Assembly: GCF_009389715.1 (NCBI RefSeq)
Contig: NC_052395.1
Coordinates: 25,159,482 to 25,223,481 of the forward strand
Length of the DNA stretch: 64,000 bases
Source: Phoenix dactylifera
Taxonomy: Eukaryota; Streptophyta; Magnoliopsida; Arecales; Arecaceae
Reading direction: 5' to 3'
Each line of letters opens with the position of its first letter. Positions within the stretch are counted from its first letter, which is position 1. The notes beneath the pieces were generated by a model. The model was not told the DNA's origin and did not search any database. It saw only the letters and a program-made list of their open reading frames with translations. Shown one piece after another: positions 12,714 through 24,112 of the stretch. The translations under genes and the position numbers were made by a program.

Positions 12714-13696
12714 AACCAACCCTGAGGATTGAAAATTGAAATACCTTATTCACGTGTTCTTCACTGACTCTAAGATCTTTGAATTCAAATGAATTGCTTC
12801 AGTGACTTCTAACTCACTGACTTATATTGAGGAGAACTTCCGACTTTCTGAGTCTTAAGTTGCTGGAGTAATTCATTGTTTAGGGCACCAATGCCTCTCT
12901 TCTTACTTCTGTCTGATGTGTTTGTCTTTTTGTTTTTTCCTAAGAAACTTTTTATATTAGATTCATCATCATTTTTATTAGAAGTTTGAATCATATAGAA
13001 TATAAGCTTTCTGTTAAAAATAAGAAACGGAGATGAATGAATGCATGAGAAAACTTGTAATTGCAATTTATTTGAGTTACTTTAATTCCTGTATCAGATT
13101 GCAAATATGAACTCAAGGGCTTTTCCAGCAAATGAGGTGGTTGACAGTATTGTAGTGAAATGGGTATTACCATGCATGCGTGTCTTCACATTTACAATAC
13201 CTGGATATTGATTATGTTGTACCTTGGATTCAATAACTCAGCAACTAGTGGACAGACAATCCGTGAGCAGTTTTATTTCATTGTACATAAATCTAATGTG
13301 TAGGTTATATTCATGATGAGGTTTTCTATTCTTTAACCTTAAATTAGAATAGTGGTCATAAATAAATGTAAATTAGTGGGGCCAGCTCTAGTTAGACACT
13401 TTGGCTTTCACTCCTCATCCAGAGAATATTTCTCCTTTTATAGGATTGGGATCTCCTAAACTTTTTCAAATCATATTGAAGGTATCGCACCAGTTTCATA
13501 TAGTTAACCTTAAGAAGAATCTCTGAACTAGCTCGTCATTTTCCGCTTAAACTTTGAAGCATAGTTTGTCCAAGTTTCTATTTACTAGTGTTCTTTGCCC
13601 TACAATTCTTGGTAGTTTAAACTTCAATCACATTTGCCAGAGTCAGTTCTGCATGTTTTGAAACATACAGTTTTAATTAGTTGATTTCATTTGCAG
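12714..13696 (+). other. 3' part of the last PIG-X intron, copy A
   Basis: This stretch aligns base for base with 58950-59904, the long intron of PIG-X copy C. It ends in a normal acceptor, TTTGCAG, at 13691-13696. The 5' part of the intron and the upstream exons of this copy are not present; the gypsy LTR takes their place at 12713. They may lie left of the window. Confidence 0.85.
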
Positions 13697-13975
13697 CCCC
13701 TTGGCTCCAGTGGTTATGCAAGGATTGAGATAGGCCGACCAGACTTGTTCATACGCTGTAGACCAAAACAATTACAACCAGAGTCCTGTTCATGTACACT
13801 TAAAAATCTGGGTGCTGGATATGCGAAAATTGTCATGTGGCAAGTACCCTGTGGAAATGAGGCACATACAGGAATTGTATCCAGCATTACTTTTGCTACA
13901 GCACTAACGTGTGCTTTAATAATTATTTTATCAGCTATTTATTTTTCTGGGAGCAATAGTATCAAATGCTCATAA
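13697..13975 (+). pseudogene. PIGX: PIG-X copy A, last exon only (GPI mannosyltransferase I subunit)
   Basis: This is an open 93-codon exon ending in TAA. It encodes the conserved C-terminus of PIG-X: SGYARIEIGRPDLFIRC, then VMWQVPCGNEAHTG and a single transmembrane helix (SITFATALTCALIIILSAIYF). Human PIG-X has the matching stretch VILQVPVG followed by a C-terminal helix (from memory). In the family, PIG-X sits in the ER membrane and stabilises PIG-M, which adds the first mannose to the GPI anchor. The splice acceptor just upstream is intact, unlike in copy C. In the window it is an orphan exon because the earlier exons are missing, so it is called a pseudogene or partial gene; it could be functional only if the 5' exons lie beyond the retrotransposons to the left. 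Confidence 0.85.
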
Positions 13976-14197
13976 TGATCATTAGCAGCATTGCTTTTTT
14001 ATGTTATTGGACGCCTTTTTCTCTTTCCGGTTTCTTTAAATTTGCATTAAAGGTTTCTTCATGATCATTAACAGAGGGAATATTTTCTTTTTAAAATTAT
14101 TTTCTACCACTTATCTTTGCAAACAGGGTTTTGAGGAAACTGGTTTAGTTAGTTAGAAGACCATCTCCATTGTGTTGGGTCTTCTCCTCTGACATCT

Positions 14198-15063
14198 TTG
14201 CAGCTGATGACCGTTTCTATTATCCTCATGTTTCAAAACCCACCCGTTCGCTCCCTCAACGCCCTCCTCTTCGCCTGCATCCTTGCCAAGAAGGCCGACG
14301 AGGTCGGCCGGATCTTCCGGGATTTCCCCACATCTTATGGGATCACCCCCAATCTCGACACATACAACAATGTGATCAAGGCTTTCTGCGAGTCAGGCAC
14401 GTCAAGGTCGTTCTTTTCGGTGCTCGACGAAATGAGCCGCATCGGAATCAAGCCAAATATGACGACTTTCTACACGGCGCTGGCCGGATTTGACCAGGAG
14501 GAGCGGTTTGATGATGTGAGGAAGGTTTTGGAGCTGATGAAGAAGCACGACTGCCATCCAGGGCTCAACACTTACAATGTGAGGATACAGAGCTTGTGCA
14601 ACTTAAGAGGCCTGGTGAGGCGAAGGCATTGTTCAAGAAGATGGTGGCGAAGGGCATGAAGCCAAATTGGGTTAATTACAACCATCTGATCTTTGGGTTC
14701 TGTAAGGAGGGGGATTTGGAGGAGGCGAAGAAACTCTACGAGGAGATGGGAAAAAGAGGGTGTGTCGCGGATGGTAGCTGCTACTTTACATTGATTTATT
14801 ACCTCGGCCAAGGTGGAGACTTTGAGGCGGCACCGGGAGTGGTCAAGGAGACCATGGCAAGGAACTGGGTCCCATGCTCTTCAACCATGAAGATGGTCGT
14901 GAACGGGCTTGTGAATGGGTCGAAGGTTGAGGAAGCTCGGGAGCTCATCATGAAGATGAAGGAGAAGTTCTCAGGAATGCTGATATGTGGAAGGAAGTGG
15001 AAGAAGGATTGCCTCAGCAAGCATGAAGGGAGTGATAAGGTATGCCTTGTTGGCTGGCATTAG
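14198..15063 (+). pseudogene. P-type PPR gene, broken copy A
   Basis: Two overlapping frames (14198-14659 and 14596-15063) encode successive 35-residue P-type PPR units: GITPNLDTYNNVIKAFCESG, GIKPNMTTFYTALAGF, CHPGLNTYNVRIQSLC, then GMKPNWVNYNHLIFGFCKEG and GCVADGSCYFTLIYYL. The frame changes near 14605 at ...QSLCN/LKRPGEA, which looks like a small deletion. It changes again near 14973, where NADMWKEVEEGLPQ is read in another frame. The N-terminus expected for such mitochondrial PPR proteins is missing; recognisable sequence starts at about 14240 with RSLNALLFACILAKKADE. PPR proteins bind organellar RNA. The gene lies 240 bp after the PIG-X stop, the same arrangement as in copy C, so the fragment was in place before the tandem duplication. 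Probably not functional. Confidence 0.85.
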
Positions 15064-16450
15064 TTGAAAACTGTGGATGGTCCAAATGCTAATTGCATGA
15101 AATGAATGTCCTCAAGATTTTTTTCCTCTTTTTATGAATGTTTGAAATATCAACGGTCTGGCTGAAGGATTCCTGGCTGACTTTTCAACTTTCATGTAAA
15201 ATTTGTTGAAACCCTCCACATTGTGGGGAAGAATGTTGCTAATGAAGTATCATGGATAATTAAATGTTTTTGCTCTTTTCAGTTTTTGTAACAATTGCTT
15301 TGTTGGCTTCCAGAGCAGTAGAATACATTTTTCATTAAATGGATTCATGTCATGGGCAAAAGATGACATATTTGCTCTCTTGTCCTTCTGCAGTTGAGAT
15401 CCCTCTCCATTTTGTGAGTGTTAACTACATTTAATTTGCCTGTGCTTCTTGTTTTCTGTCCTCGGACCTCTAGCAGTCTCCATGATTGTGCAGGTGTTGC
15501 ATGTGTTGCTGTGTTTAAGTGTAAAGTGCCGATCCTTCTATACAGAAGGCAATATTTTAAAATTATATGGTTACCCGGCTGTTTATTTATGATTTTTTCT
15601 TTGTATGATAAGAAGAGGTTATGGAAATCAGCAGTTACATATTACTGATAAATATAACAAGACTGGGAGAAGGTATTAACTTTCTCTTATACTCCATTAG
15701 TTCGACTTAGTGGCAATTGATTTAACTTCCCTCTCCATGAATATAAAGCTGAGCAACCATATAGGGGCCTTACAATTTTAGACACTATAAAGCATCTGAT
15801 CAAATATCAGTTGTGTTAATTGTAAGTATGACTAATGTACTCTAATTTGGTACATTAGTATCTTACAGAGTAAGAAACAATAATGTCATTACAATAAGTC
15901 AAAGTAAGAAACAAAATATAAGCTAATAATATGGATCAACTATCACGTAATATCCAGTTCTAACCCATCAGTTGGTTTGTGTCTTGGATAAAGTCCAACT
16001 GCTCTTATCCAAAACCTTGCATGCCTGGCGGATCTAGTCATAATGCCGTATAATATCTGAAAAAGGCTGAAAAAGGTGTATGCTCATTTAGCTTTCAATA
16101 GTCTTCTAGAAAATGTTTCTTGTGAAACATTAGATCTAATTTTGTTGATACTAGATGATAATTTCCATCAACTTCAATAAATGTTTTTTCTTAATCAAAC
16201 TACATCCAAGTTGATGGCTTGTTAAGAGTTCTCTGTTGCGAATATGCTCACGAGCATTATCTTATTTGATAATAAATGGTTTACGTTTTCATGAAGCATA
16301 TGTCATCTTTAAACAACTGCAGTATCACTAGATGGAGCGATTAAGATTTGATGTTAATGAAGGCTTGAAGCATTTGGTTGATGTGGAAAGAAAAGGACTA
16401 GCTTATTAGTGCCATTAGAATGTCAATGTCATAATTATGATAGTTCCAAC
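15064..16450. other. Intergenic DNA, 5' half shared with unit 3
   Basis: No gene is seen. 15064-15770 aligns with 61149-61684 plus 63784-63960 of unit 3, which shows exactly where the CACTA element was added there. From about 15775 to 17365 this copy holds roughly 1.6 kb, including the TRIM, that unit 3 lacks. The open frame at 15418-15648 has no recognisable domain and I do not call it. Confidence 0.7.
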
Positions 16451-17099
16451 TGTTGTGGGGGGTGCCGAACTTAGTCCCACATCGGCTAGAGCGGAAAGAT
16501 TCTGTGCCTTATAATGAGGAGGGCGAAGCTCTTTCCTCACGAGAGCCCTTTTGTGGGACAAAACCGTGAGGGCAATCCCCCCGTCAGTGCTGGACGCGCG
16601 GACCGGAGCGCCCAAAGCGGACAATACCTCGTGGGGGACGCAGTCTCTTTCTGCTCGGCTCGGTTGGAACTAGGGCTGTTGCCGGGGTGAAAATTCCGCA
16701 ACAGATGGTGCTTTCATTGAGAGCGGTCCCCTTGCCGCAGACTACCCTCCAGGACTGTGGGGGCCCCCGGGTAAAACCGGCACGGAACCTTCCCGCTGGG
16801 GGGGGCTATGTTGTGGGGGATGCCGAACTTAGTCCCACATCGGCTAGAGCGGAAAGGTTCTGTGCCTTATAATGAGAAGGGCGAAGCCCTTTCCTCACGA
16901 GGGCCCTTTTGTGGGACAAAACCGTGAGGGCAATCCCTCCGTCAGCGCTGGACGCGCGGGCCGAAAATGTCTCCCTCCGTCAGCGCTGGACGCGCAGACC
17001 GGAGTGCCCAAAGCGGACAATACCTCGTGGGGGACGCAGTCTCTTTCTGTTCGACTCGATTGGGACTAGGGCTGTTGCCGGGGTGAAAATCCCGCAACA
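16451..17099 (+). mobile_element. TRIM element (small non-autonomous LTR retrotransposon)
   Basis: Two LTRs, 16451-16703 (253 bp) and 16809-17099 (291 bp), both start TGTTGTGGGGG and end CGCAACA. Between them are 105 bp with a G-rich polypurine tract (GCTGGGGGGGG) just before the second LTR. The target-site duplication CCAAC is present at 16446-16450 and 17100-17104. There is no coding capacity. The LTRs differ at roughly 6 percent of positions, plus a duplication of about 40 bp in the second, which at 1.3e-8 per site per year would mean about 2 million years. It looks structurally whole for a TRIM. Orientation is taken from the polypurine tract. Confidence 0.92.
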
Positions 17100-17596
17100 C
17101 CAACTTTTGTTTATGAGAATAACCCTGGGTTACAGATGAGAGTAAGAACAAGCTTTGAGCAGCATGAATCAACTATACCTGTTTTGGCTTGAGGCATTGC
17201 CAACAAAAATCACCATTTTTACTGGCCATAGTACCTTTTATAAGAACATTGTTGTGTCATCTGTTATTATGGAAAGGTGAATGCTCCTAGAACATAAAGA
17301 AGAATAATAGTTTTATGACTGAGTTAAATCATCAGCTGTTGGCTATTAGTTTAAGAAAAGAGGGGACTTTAGAAAGTCATGGCAAACCAATTACATATGC
17401 TTTGAGGTAACTATCTTTGTGAAGCAAAAGGAATGGTCAGCATCAATAGAACAGAATGAAGGTAAAATTCAATACTAGGTTTATTAATCTTGTGTATCAC
17501 CATATAAGAAGGAAAGCCGTCCCTCCTAAGCTTTTTCACAAGTTCAAACATAAGCTTGGATCAACCAGGGAAGCCCTGCAAGAAAACCAGAAACTA
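17100..17596. other. Intergenic DNA
   Basis: No gene is seen. A short piece around 17365-17400 (GGGGACTTTAGAAAGTCATGG) matches the last bases of the window near 63970, marking the end of the indel between units 1 and 3. Confidence 0.5.
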
Positions 17597-19432
17597 GGGT
17601 CCTATTTGGCATCGCTGCCAATTTTCGTTTCTGAAAATGTAGAAACTGAGGCTTGAAACTTATTTGGTTCCCCCTTTCACTTTTTAATATTCTGACAACT
17701 GCTTTTTAGAGTTCTTAAAAAAGGGAAAGCTCTTAGAAATAGCTTTCATTTTTCTTTGAAAGTGAAAACCGCACATTGCCACGACCGCTGCCTGTTACAC
17801 TCAGGGCCGGCCCGACCCTTAGGCGACCGCCCCGGCCCAAAGGAAGGCCACCGCAGGCGTAGGCTCAAAGGAGAGCTACAGTAAAATCTTAAATTTTCTT
17901 CGCTGCTGTAGTGCCACGGCCACTTTCCATCGCAATCGCACAGTAAGAGGCTACTTCCCATCGCACCGAGGGCTGCTTCCCATCGCACCAGGGGCGAGCC
18001 AGCGAGGTCGTCTCCGGCCGGGGTTACAAGGAGTACCGCGGCTACGGGCTACTGCAGCCGGGGAACCAGACCCTCGATCAGTTCACTGTTCATCAAAGAC
18101 ATCTCTTACCGCCTCTGTTCGCCGACTCGCCGTTCCCAAATCCCACATTCCCACTTCGGCAGCAGGCAGTCCGGGCCTGTCCGGCGTCTTCTCGTCTGGG
18201 TCGCAGGAGCCAGAAGCCTTCCGCCAAAATCACATCTCCAATCTCTTACCCAAGTCCTCGGCCGCTCCCAATCCTATCCGCTGATCCGCAGTCGTTTCTA
18301 GTTAGGCCTGAGAACAAGACAAATCCACCGAAGTCGAGGCCACTCGTCCCCGGACCTTATTTCCACTCGCAAGGTATGCCCTTTTTTTCTTCTTATCTCG
18401 TTCTCCGAACTCTTTTTGTGATAACCATTTCTCTGTCCAATGGCCAGGCCGAGGCTTGGCTTGGCTTTACTTGATCTCACATCGTGAGCCTTTTCGTGGT
18501 CCACCAACTGTTTGGCAAATTGTGTGAACGAGTTTGATTTTTCCACTTGGATTAAAAATCTGGATTGGTGTTGCTAGGTTATAAATTTTATAGATCAATG
18601 ATGCAGCAAGATATCTTGCCTCTGGTCCCTGCATTCCCTAGTCATCAGGCTAACGTCTCTCATGTGACACCGAGATGATTCAGTTGTTTATACTTAATTC
18701 AATTTGACCTCTTAGTCCACTTTTCCGTTAATTTTAATACATAGATTATTCTCTGTTTAATGGCTAACTTATCGTACTGCAGATTTCCTAGTATTAGTGT
18801 TCTCTAAGAGTAACTTGGACGTCCATGCACACATGTGTATAATGCCTACATCAAAGTAGTATCTTTGTGCTTTAGCAAAAAAAAAAGTAGTGTCTTTGCG
18901 TACCCGATTCGAATTCAGGTCAAATTTTTTGGAACCTAATAGGATTGCAAATTTGATATCCTCGAGACATATTTAAAATTTCTAGTTGGATACTGTTGCC
19001 GCTGAAATCCAGCCCAATCTCGGTGCTGACTAAGCTGGATGGTTGTGGAAGATCAATAGTAACCCGTTCAGGTCGGCAAGATAGGTCCGAGTATTTTGCA
19101 CTTATTAAAATTTTTCATTATTTTTTTTAAAAAAAAAGATCTTCCTTAATGAGTTCGCCTTAGGCCTCCAAATGCATTGGGCTGCCCCTGCTTTCACCAT
19201 CCTTGCCACCACTCCTGTTGGACCCCCCTAGCTCCCACTACCGCTTGCCTGTCACCCCACTGCCACCAACACCATCACTTCCGGCATCACTGCTGCTCAC
19301 CGGCCGTGACCGCACCACTACCACTGCCACAACCCAACTGACTTCCAAACAAGTTTTGAGTTTTGAGTTTTTTTTTTTAAAAAAAAAACCGATTTTGTTT
19401 TCATAGCTGAAAATTGTTAAGTGATGCCAAAT
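17597..19432. mobile_element. Putative TIR DNA transposon, about 1.8 kb, non-autonomous
   Basis: The left end GGTCCTATTTGGCATCGCTG and the reverse complement of the right end, GGCTTCCATTTGGCATCACT, match over about 40 bp with scattered differences. Both continue into AATTTTC and TGAAAA. Such 'CCTATTTGGCAT' ends are typical of PIF/Harbinger- or hAT-type non-autonomous elements. I could not settle a target-site duplication. The inside has GC-rich blocks (17790-18380 and 19190-19350) that look unlike the AT-rich flanks and end in a GT-like donor context (CGCAAGGTATG at about 18370). These may be captured host sequence, but no protein is recognisable. Confidence 0.5.
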
Positions 19433-19870
19433 GGAAGCCGCCAAGTTTCTAGCAATTTGCTCTTTAGATGTTATGAAAAATCTTTTTGCTGTTGTGCTTT
19501 GAGCTGTACAAAGATAATATGCGACAACACTAGATGGCTCATCAAAAAGTAGCACCAAAAACAATTATGCAGAATTAAACATCAATATCATAACTGTGAA
19601 AGCAATAAAAGTAACATTCTTTTTGTTATCAATTCAATTTTAACCTTATGACTCTAAACAATGACATAGTAACCAAGTCTTCATAGATCTTTACTTAAGA
19701 AAGATATGGATATAACTTAGAGGAAAAGTCAATAACAATTGTTGAAACACTCTTCAAGGATTTGAACATTGTGCTGGCACTGTTTGATTGGTAGATCAAA
19801 GTATTTGCAAGTTCTTCATTGTTTATAATCTTTGAGATGCCAAATCATTCACCATGCTCTTCCCCATTGA
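19433..19870. other. Intergenic DNA
   Basis: AT-rich. Nothing supported as a gene; possibly the 3' flank of the minus-strand PPR remnant that follows. Confidence 0.4.
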
Positions 19871-20510
19871 TGTCTCTTCAAAAGATGTTTCACCGAACAA
19901 CAATTGAATGTACCTTTTCGAACTTTCCCTTCTTTGCAATCTCATCTCTAACCTTCTTAGCCTCTTTGAAGTTTCCAACCTTGCGGAGCCCATAAATCAA
20001 GTGGACGCAGAGGTGACTTTTGGGCTTTATACCTTTTAACCTGAACCATCACGGCTCTTGCTTCCATCCATTTTTATTAATATCCGCATAGCCTTCTAAT
20101 CCTTTGATTATGTTCAAACTCCGTTGGTGGGCAGCCATTCTTTGCGATTAGTCTCATAACTTTCTCAACTTCATCTTACTTTTATAAAATCCATGGATCA
20201 GGATATTATATGCACATTCAATAAGCAAGCAACCCTCCTTTGTACACATCTCTTCCAAACTAGCACATCCAGATGCTGTCGAGCCTAGGCTGCCATATGC
20301 ACCTACATAATATGGTATATGTGGCAACAAGTCCGTTTCCATGTATTTGTGGGAGTTCGCGAAATTCATGATTCACTTTCTCGATGTTCTTGTTCCGTAT
20401 ACGTGTCCGAATCAACTCCTCTAGTGGTCTGGTGGTGGCATGGATACCATGATCTTCCATCTCCTCAAAGGTGTGGAATGATTGATCTAGCATCCCATGG
20501 CTGCCTATGG
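19871..20510 (-). pseudogene. Decayed P-type PPR gene (minus strand)
   Basis: Minus-strand pieces in several frames give PPR-like helices in the right order. From the right these are SFHTFEEMEDHGIHATTRPL, then ECAYNILIHGFYKS, then KNGCPPTEFEHNQRIRRLC, then HLIYGLRKVGNFKEAKKVRD. The phrases YNILIHGFYKSG and LIYGLRKVGNFKEA are typical of P-type repeats. Several frame changes and stops separate them, so this is an old pseudogene. It is distinct from the plus-strand PPR at 14.2 kb and may derive from another family member. Confidence 0.55.
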
Positions 20511-20984
20511 TTGGATCATGTAATGAAATAACCTCTCAATCCAGAGCTATGGGCATGGTTTCCGGTGTTCAATTACGTATAGGTGGGCACATGGTGATGT
20601 ATGCTTTGGCTCCTTGTGCACTGTGATTGAGGTCTTGATAGTGTTTTTGTTGGACGAGACTGAGAAGGATGCGATTTATCAAATGCAAGGAAGTAATTTT
20701 CTAGTTATTAGGCCAGCTGAGGCCATTCCCTCAATTAGCTCAACTGGAGCAACCGGATCAAGATTTGACTGACCTCTCAACCCTCAGAAGTCTGGTGGGG
20801 CCCCTCTTAGGTAGGATTACTTTGTTTGCTTAGCCGCATTGATTGCTTCGAAAGAAAGAAAGGAGGGAAAGGCTTGGAGTTGAGCTAGTGCTCTATGTAA
20901 CAACCTAAGGAAAGTAGGTGCAAACCACGTGGGAAATATCCATTCTATGTATTTGATCAATAAAGCTTGCCTTGGCGATTCTTC
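20511..20984. other. Intergenic DNA
   Basis: No gene, repeat or element is recognised. Confidence 0.4.
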
Positions 20985-22480
20985 GAGTTAATTTGAGGGC
21001 CATGATTTTGTGGTTGAGTTTAGCCTGGGTGCCGTGCTGGAGGAGTGGCTTATGGAAGTTATGGGCAAAGAGATCCAATGGCTTAAGGAGGTGCAGGCAC
21101 TTAGGATTTAAGAGAAATAGAGGAAGACCTTTGGTATGGCTGGCGAGATCCTTGGTTTCACAAATCAATTAATGTGATACTTGGGTATTTATATTCAATT
21201 TTTTCCCAATAATGATGTGAAAAATGTGATACTGATGGAGTCAAGTTCATGCAAGCTATATGATTCATTTGGAGATTACCAAATTGTAGTTGGATGTGAA
21301 AGTTTTCATGAAGGGCTCAGCTGAGCTGTTAAGCATGATGGTTACCAATGCAAGCAGAGTTCTTATCAAGTAAAAAGGGCCATTTGCACTAGGGAAACTA
21401 GTGAGTTCCCTCCATAAGATGGATAGTTGATGCTTAGCCTACAGTTAGAAAAAGATGCTCCTCCTTTTCTACGTGTCTGGAGTTTGTGGGTACAAAGTTA
21501 TTTGGGGGAAAAAAATGAAAAAAGGCTTCTGCGTGTTTAAAAAGGGTTTCTACCGTAGTCTGGTGCTTGCGTTTGGACTATACACTAGTAGTGTTTGGTT
21601 AAACATTGGACTGAATCAGCTCCAAAGTGCCTTTCATGGTTATAGGGCTCTTCAATGCCCGACATTTGTCATTTTCAGGTGAAGCCTGCATTTGAGATAC
21701 ATGCAGGTAACTCATCTTTGTCTGGGCCTGCATAAAATTGTGTATACGGCAATGAGAGACCTCTACTATCTTGAAATGGATGTACCCCTCATGCAGCTGA
21801 CATGGTCTCAGTTTTTTACGTCAGATCAGCTGCATGGTAGTAATATTATGAAGGCAGGCTTGCTGTTAACATTCCTACCTTTTTTCTAGTGTAATCTTAG
21901 ACGTTTATAGCCATGCTAGACAGAGCCCTGGATAGGATCAATTGAAACCCCCTCATTGTTTCTGCAAGACCAACATATTTCCCTTATGCTCTGCTACTTT
22001 TTAGACTCTTATTTGCTCGTATTGATCCAAATTGATATGCTTGAAATTGTAGCAACAATTAGCTTCTGTGCGTTGGAAAATGTTTATCATCAGACCCTCT
22101 CCATGGTTTTGTGGTGTGGTTTTGGTAGGAGGTAACTGCATTTTTTTGAGATGTTTCTAAAAAAGTAGTCGAGATGTCTACTTTTTATATTGAACTTGGA
22201 AAGCTGTGAGCCTGTTCGTTGGATTTGTAAAATGTGTCCAAGTTCTATTGCAGGATGGTTGTTCTATCGCAGGACGACTTGACGAAACAACATGGATGCT
22301 TGCTTGACAGGAAAACAGAGCCCGGTGGATTTATACGGAACTGCTAAGATTTTGGCAGCTTCGTAAGGTTTCATCCATGCTCCTGTGGGAGAGTATAGTA
22401 AAATCAGAATGAAGTCTTCTCTATTTTTTCTTTTTACTTTGTTCATTGAATGCAAATGAAGCTTCAAGGAGAAAGTACTT
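20985..22480. repeat. Direct duplication X, copy X1
   Basis: About 1.5 kb resembling 25255-26470, with many differences (roughly three quarters identical by eye). Shared phrases include GGCAAAGAGATCCAATGGCTTA, CAAGTTCATGCAAGCT, GTTAAGCATGATGGTTAC, GGTCAGATCAGCTGCATGGT (matching X2 exactly or nearly so) and GGATGCTTGCTTG. No protein is recognised; the open frames here are short and do not agree between copies. It may be non-coding or UTR/intron sequence of a lost gene. Confidence 0.65.
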
Positions 22481-22561
22481 AAGATAGCTATTGATCTTAT
22501 TTTTTATAGTTCACAGTGTGGTCACGGCTGAATGCTCATAGTAGACTTATATAGTGACTAA

Positions 22562-24109
22562 GGCCCTGTTTGGGGGAGCTTTTGGAGGGCCAAAAAGCAC
22601 TTTCTGGCCCTCCAAAAGTACTTTTAGCTAAAAAAAGTGTTTGGTAAATTTTCCGAAAAGCTGTTTCAGTTTTTGCGGGAAGCTGAAAACAGCTTTTGGG
22701 GGGAAGCTCCAATTTGGAGCTTTCCAAAAATGTTGTTTTCAGCTTTTTCGGAAAGCTGTATTTTTGACCAAAATACCCCCATTTAAAAAAAAATTTCCTC
22801 CCAAAAACCTCTCTCTCACTGTCTCTTCCTCTCCCACCCAACCCCACTCCCTCTCCCCCGCCGCCGCACCCTCTCCCTCTGCCCCGCCATCGCACCCTCT
22901 CCCTCTCCCCCGCCCCCATGGTGGGGAGGTGCCGAAGAAGAGGAGGACAGGTCGTCTTTCCCTTCCCGTGGCCGCCGCCGGCGACGACCCGTCACGGAAA
23001 GGGGCGGTGCCGAAGAACAGGAAGAAGAAGGAGGCCCCACGGTGGGGAGGGGCCGAAGAACAGGAAGAAGAAGGGGGTTCCTGCGGCCGTCGGCGATCAC
23101 GACCCGCCCCCCTCCCGCATCCGCCACGGCCCGGCTCGGCGCTGACGGCCTTGCAGGAGGAGGGCACTTCCCACGGGGCCCGCCGCGGCCGCCGAGACTG
23201 CCGTGGGCGCCGCCGGCCACGGCCCGGCCCCCTCCCGCGGCCGCGGCGGCCTGGCCCCCTTCCGGCGCCGCCGGCCGCGCGGGAGGAGAAGAAAGGAGAA
23301 CGGGGGAGAGGAAGGAAGGAGAAGAAGAGAAGAAAAAAAGAAAAGAAAAAGAAAAGGAAAAAAAAGAAGAAAAAGAAAGAAAAAGAGAGAAGAAAAGAAA
23401 ATTTAAAAAATAAATAAATAAATAAATATTTATATAAATGAATGAATGAATGAATAAATAAGATAATAAATAAATATATTTCAACATTATTAATTATTTA
23501 CACTAATAATTATAATATTTTATACCTTTATTATTGTATTATACTATAAATATTATATTATATTACATTACATTATAATACATTAATATGTTATTTTAAA
23601 TAATTTAATATTATGTTAGATTATGAAAAATTAATTTATACTAATAATTATAATATTTTATACCTTTATTATTGTATTATACTATAAATATAATATATAT
23701 TACATTATATCATAATACATTAATATGTTATGTTAAATAATTTAATATTATGTTATATTACCAAATATTAATTTACTCTAATAATTATATTACTATTATG
23801 CTATATTATAATAATATTATTTTATATTACAATAATATTATACTATATCGTATATTTATGTACTAATATATGTTATGTTTTATTATGTTCTGTTGTATAA
23901 TACTATGCAATGTCCTTTATGGTAATTTTGTCATACAAAAGTACTTTCTCAGTTTGTTTACCAAACACAAAACAAAGTACCACAGCACTTTACGAATGTA
24001 GTTGCCAAACAGCAAACAACTTTTTATAACAGCTCTACTTCAGACAGCTCTACTTCCAACAGCTCTACTTCCAACAGCTCTACTGCCAACAGCTCCCCCA
24101 AACAGGGCC
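22562..24109. mobile_element. PIF/Harbinger (Tourist-like) non-autonomous element E1
   Basis: The termini are a perfect 19-bp inverted repeat, GGCCCTGTTTGGGGGAGCT. It is flanked by TAA at 22559-22561 and 24110-24112, the 3-bp duplication typical of PIF/Harbinger insertions. The inside has an AT-rich arm (23420-23930) with 138-bp tandem repeats and a block at about 22800-23410 that is very GC- and purine-rich and absent from the sister element E2. No transposase is seen; long open frames in the GC-rich block are low-complexity (R/P/K-rich) and not genes. Confidence 0.82.
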
Positions 24110-24112
24110 TAA

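Noticed and set aside
18880-18960. Possible SINE (GATTCGAATTC near an A run)
   Set aside because: The B-box match is weak and the A run is on the wrong side.
22641-23487. Long open frames of up to 258 codons on both strands
   Set aside because: They lie in a GC- and GAA-rich low-complexity block inside a Harbinger-like element and show no domain.
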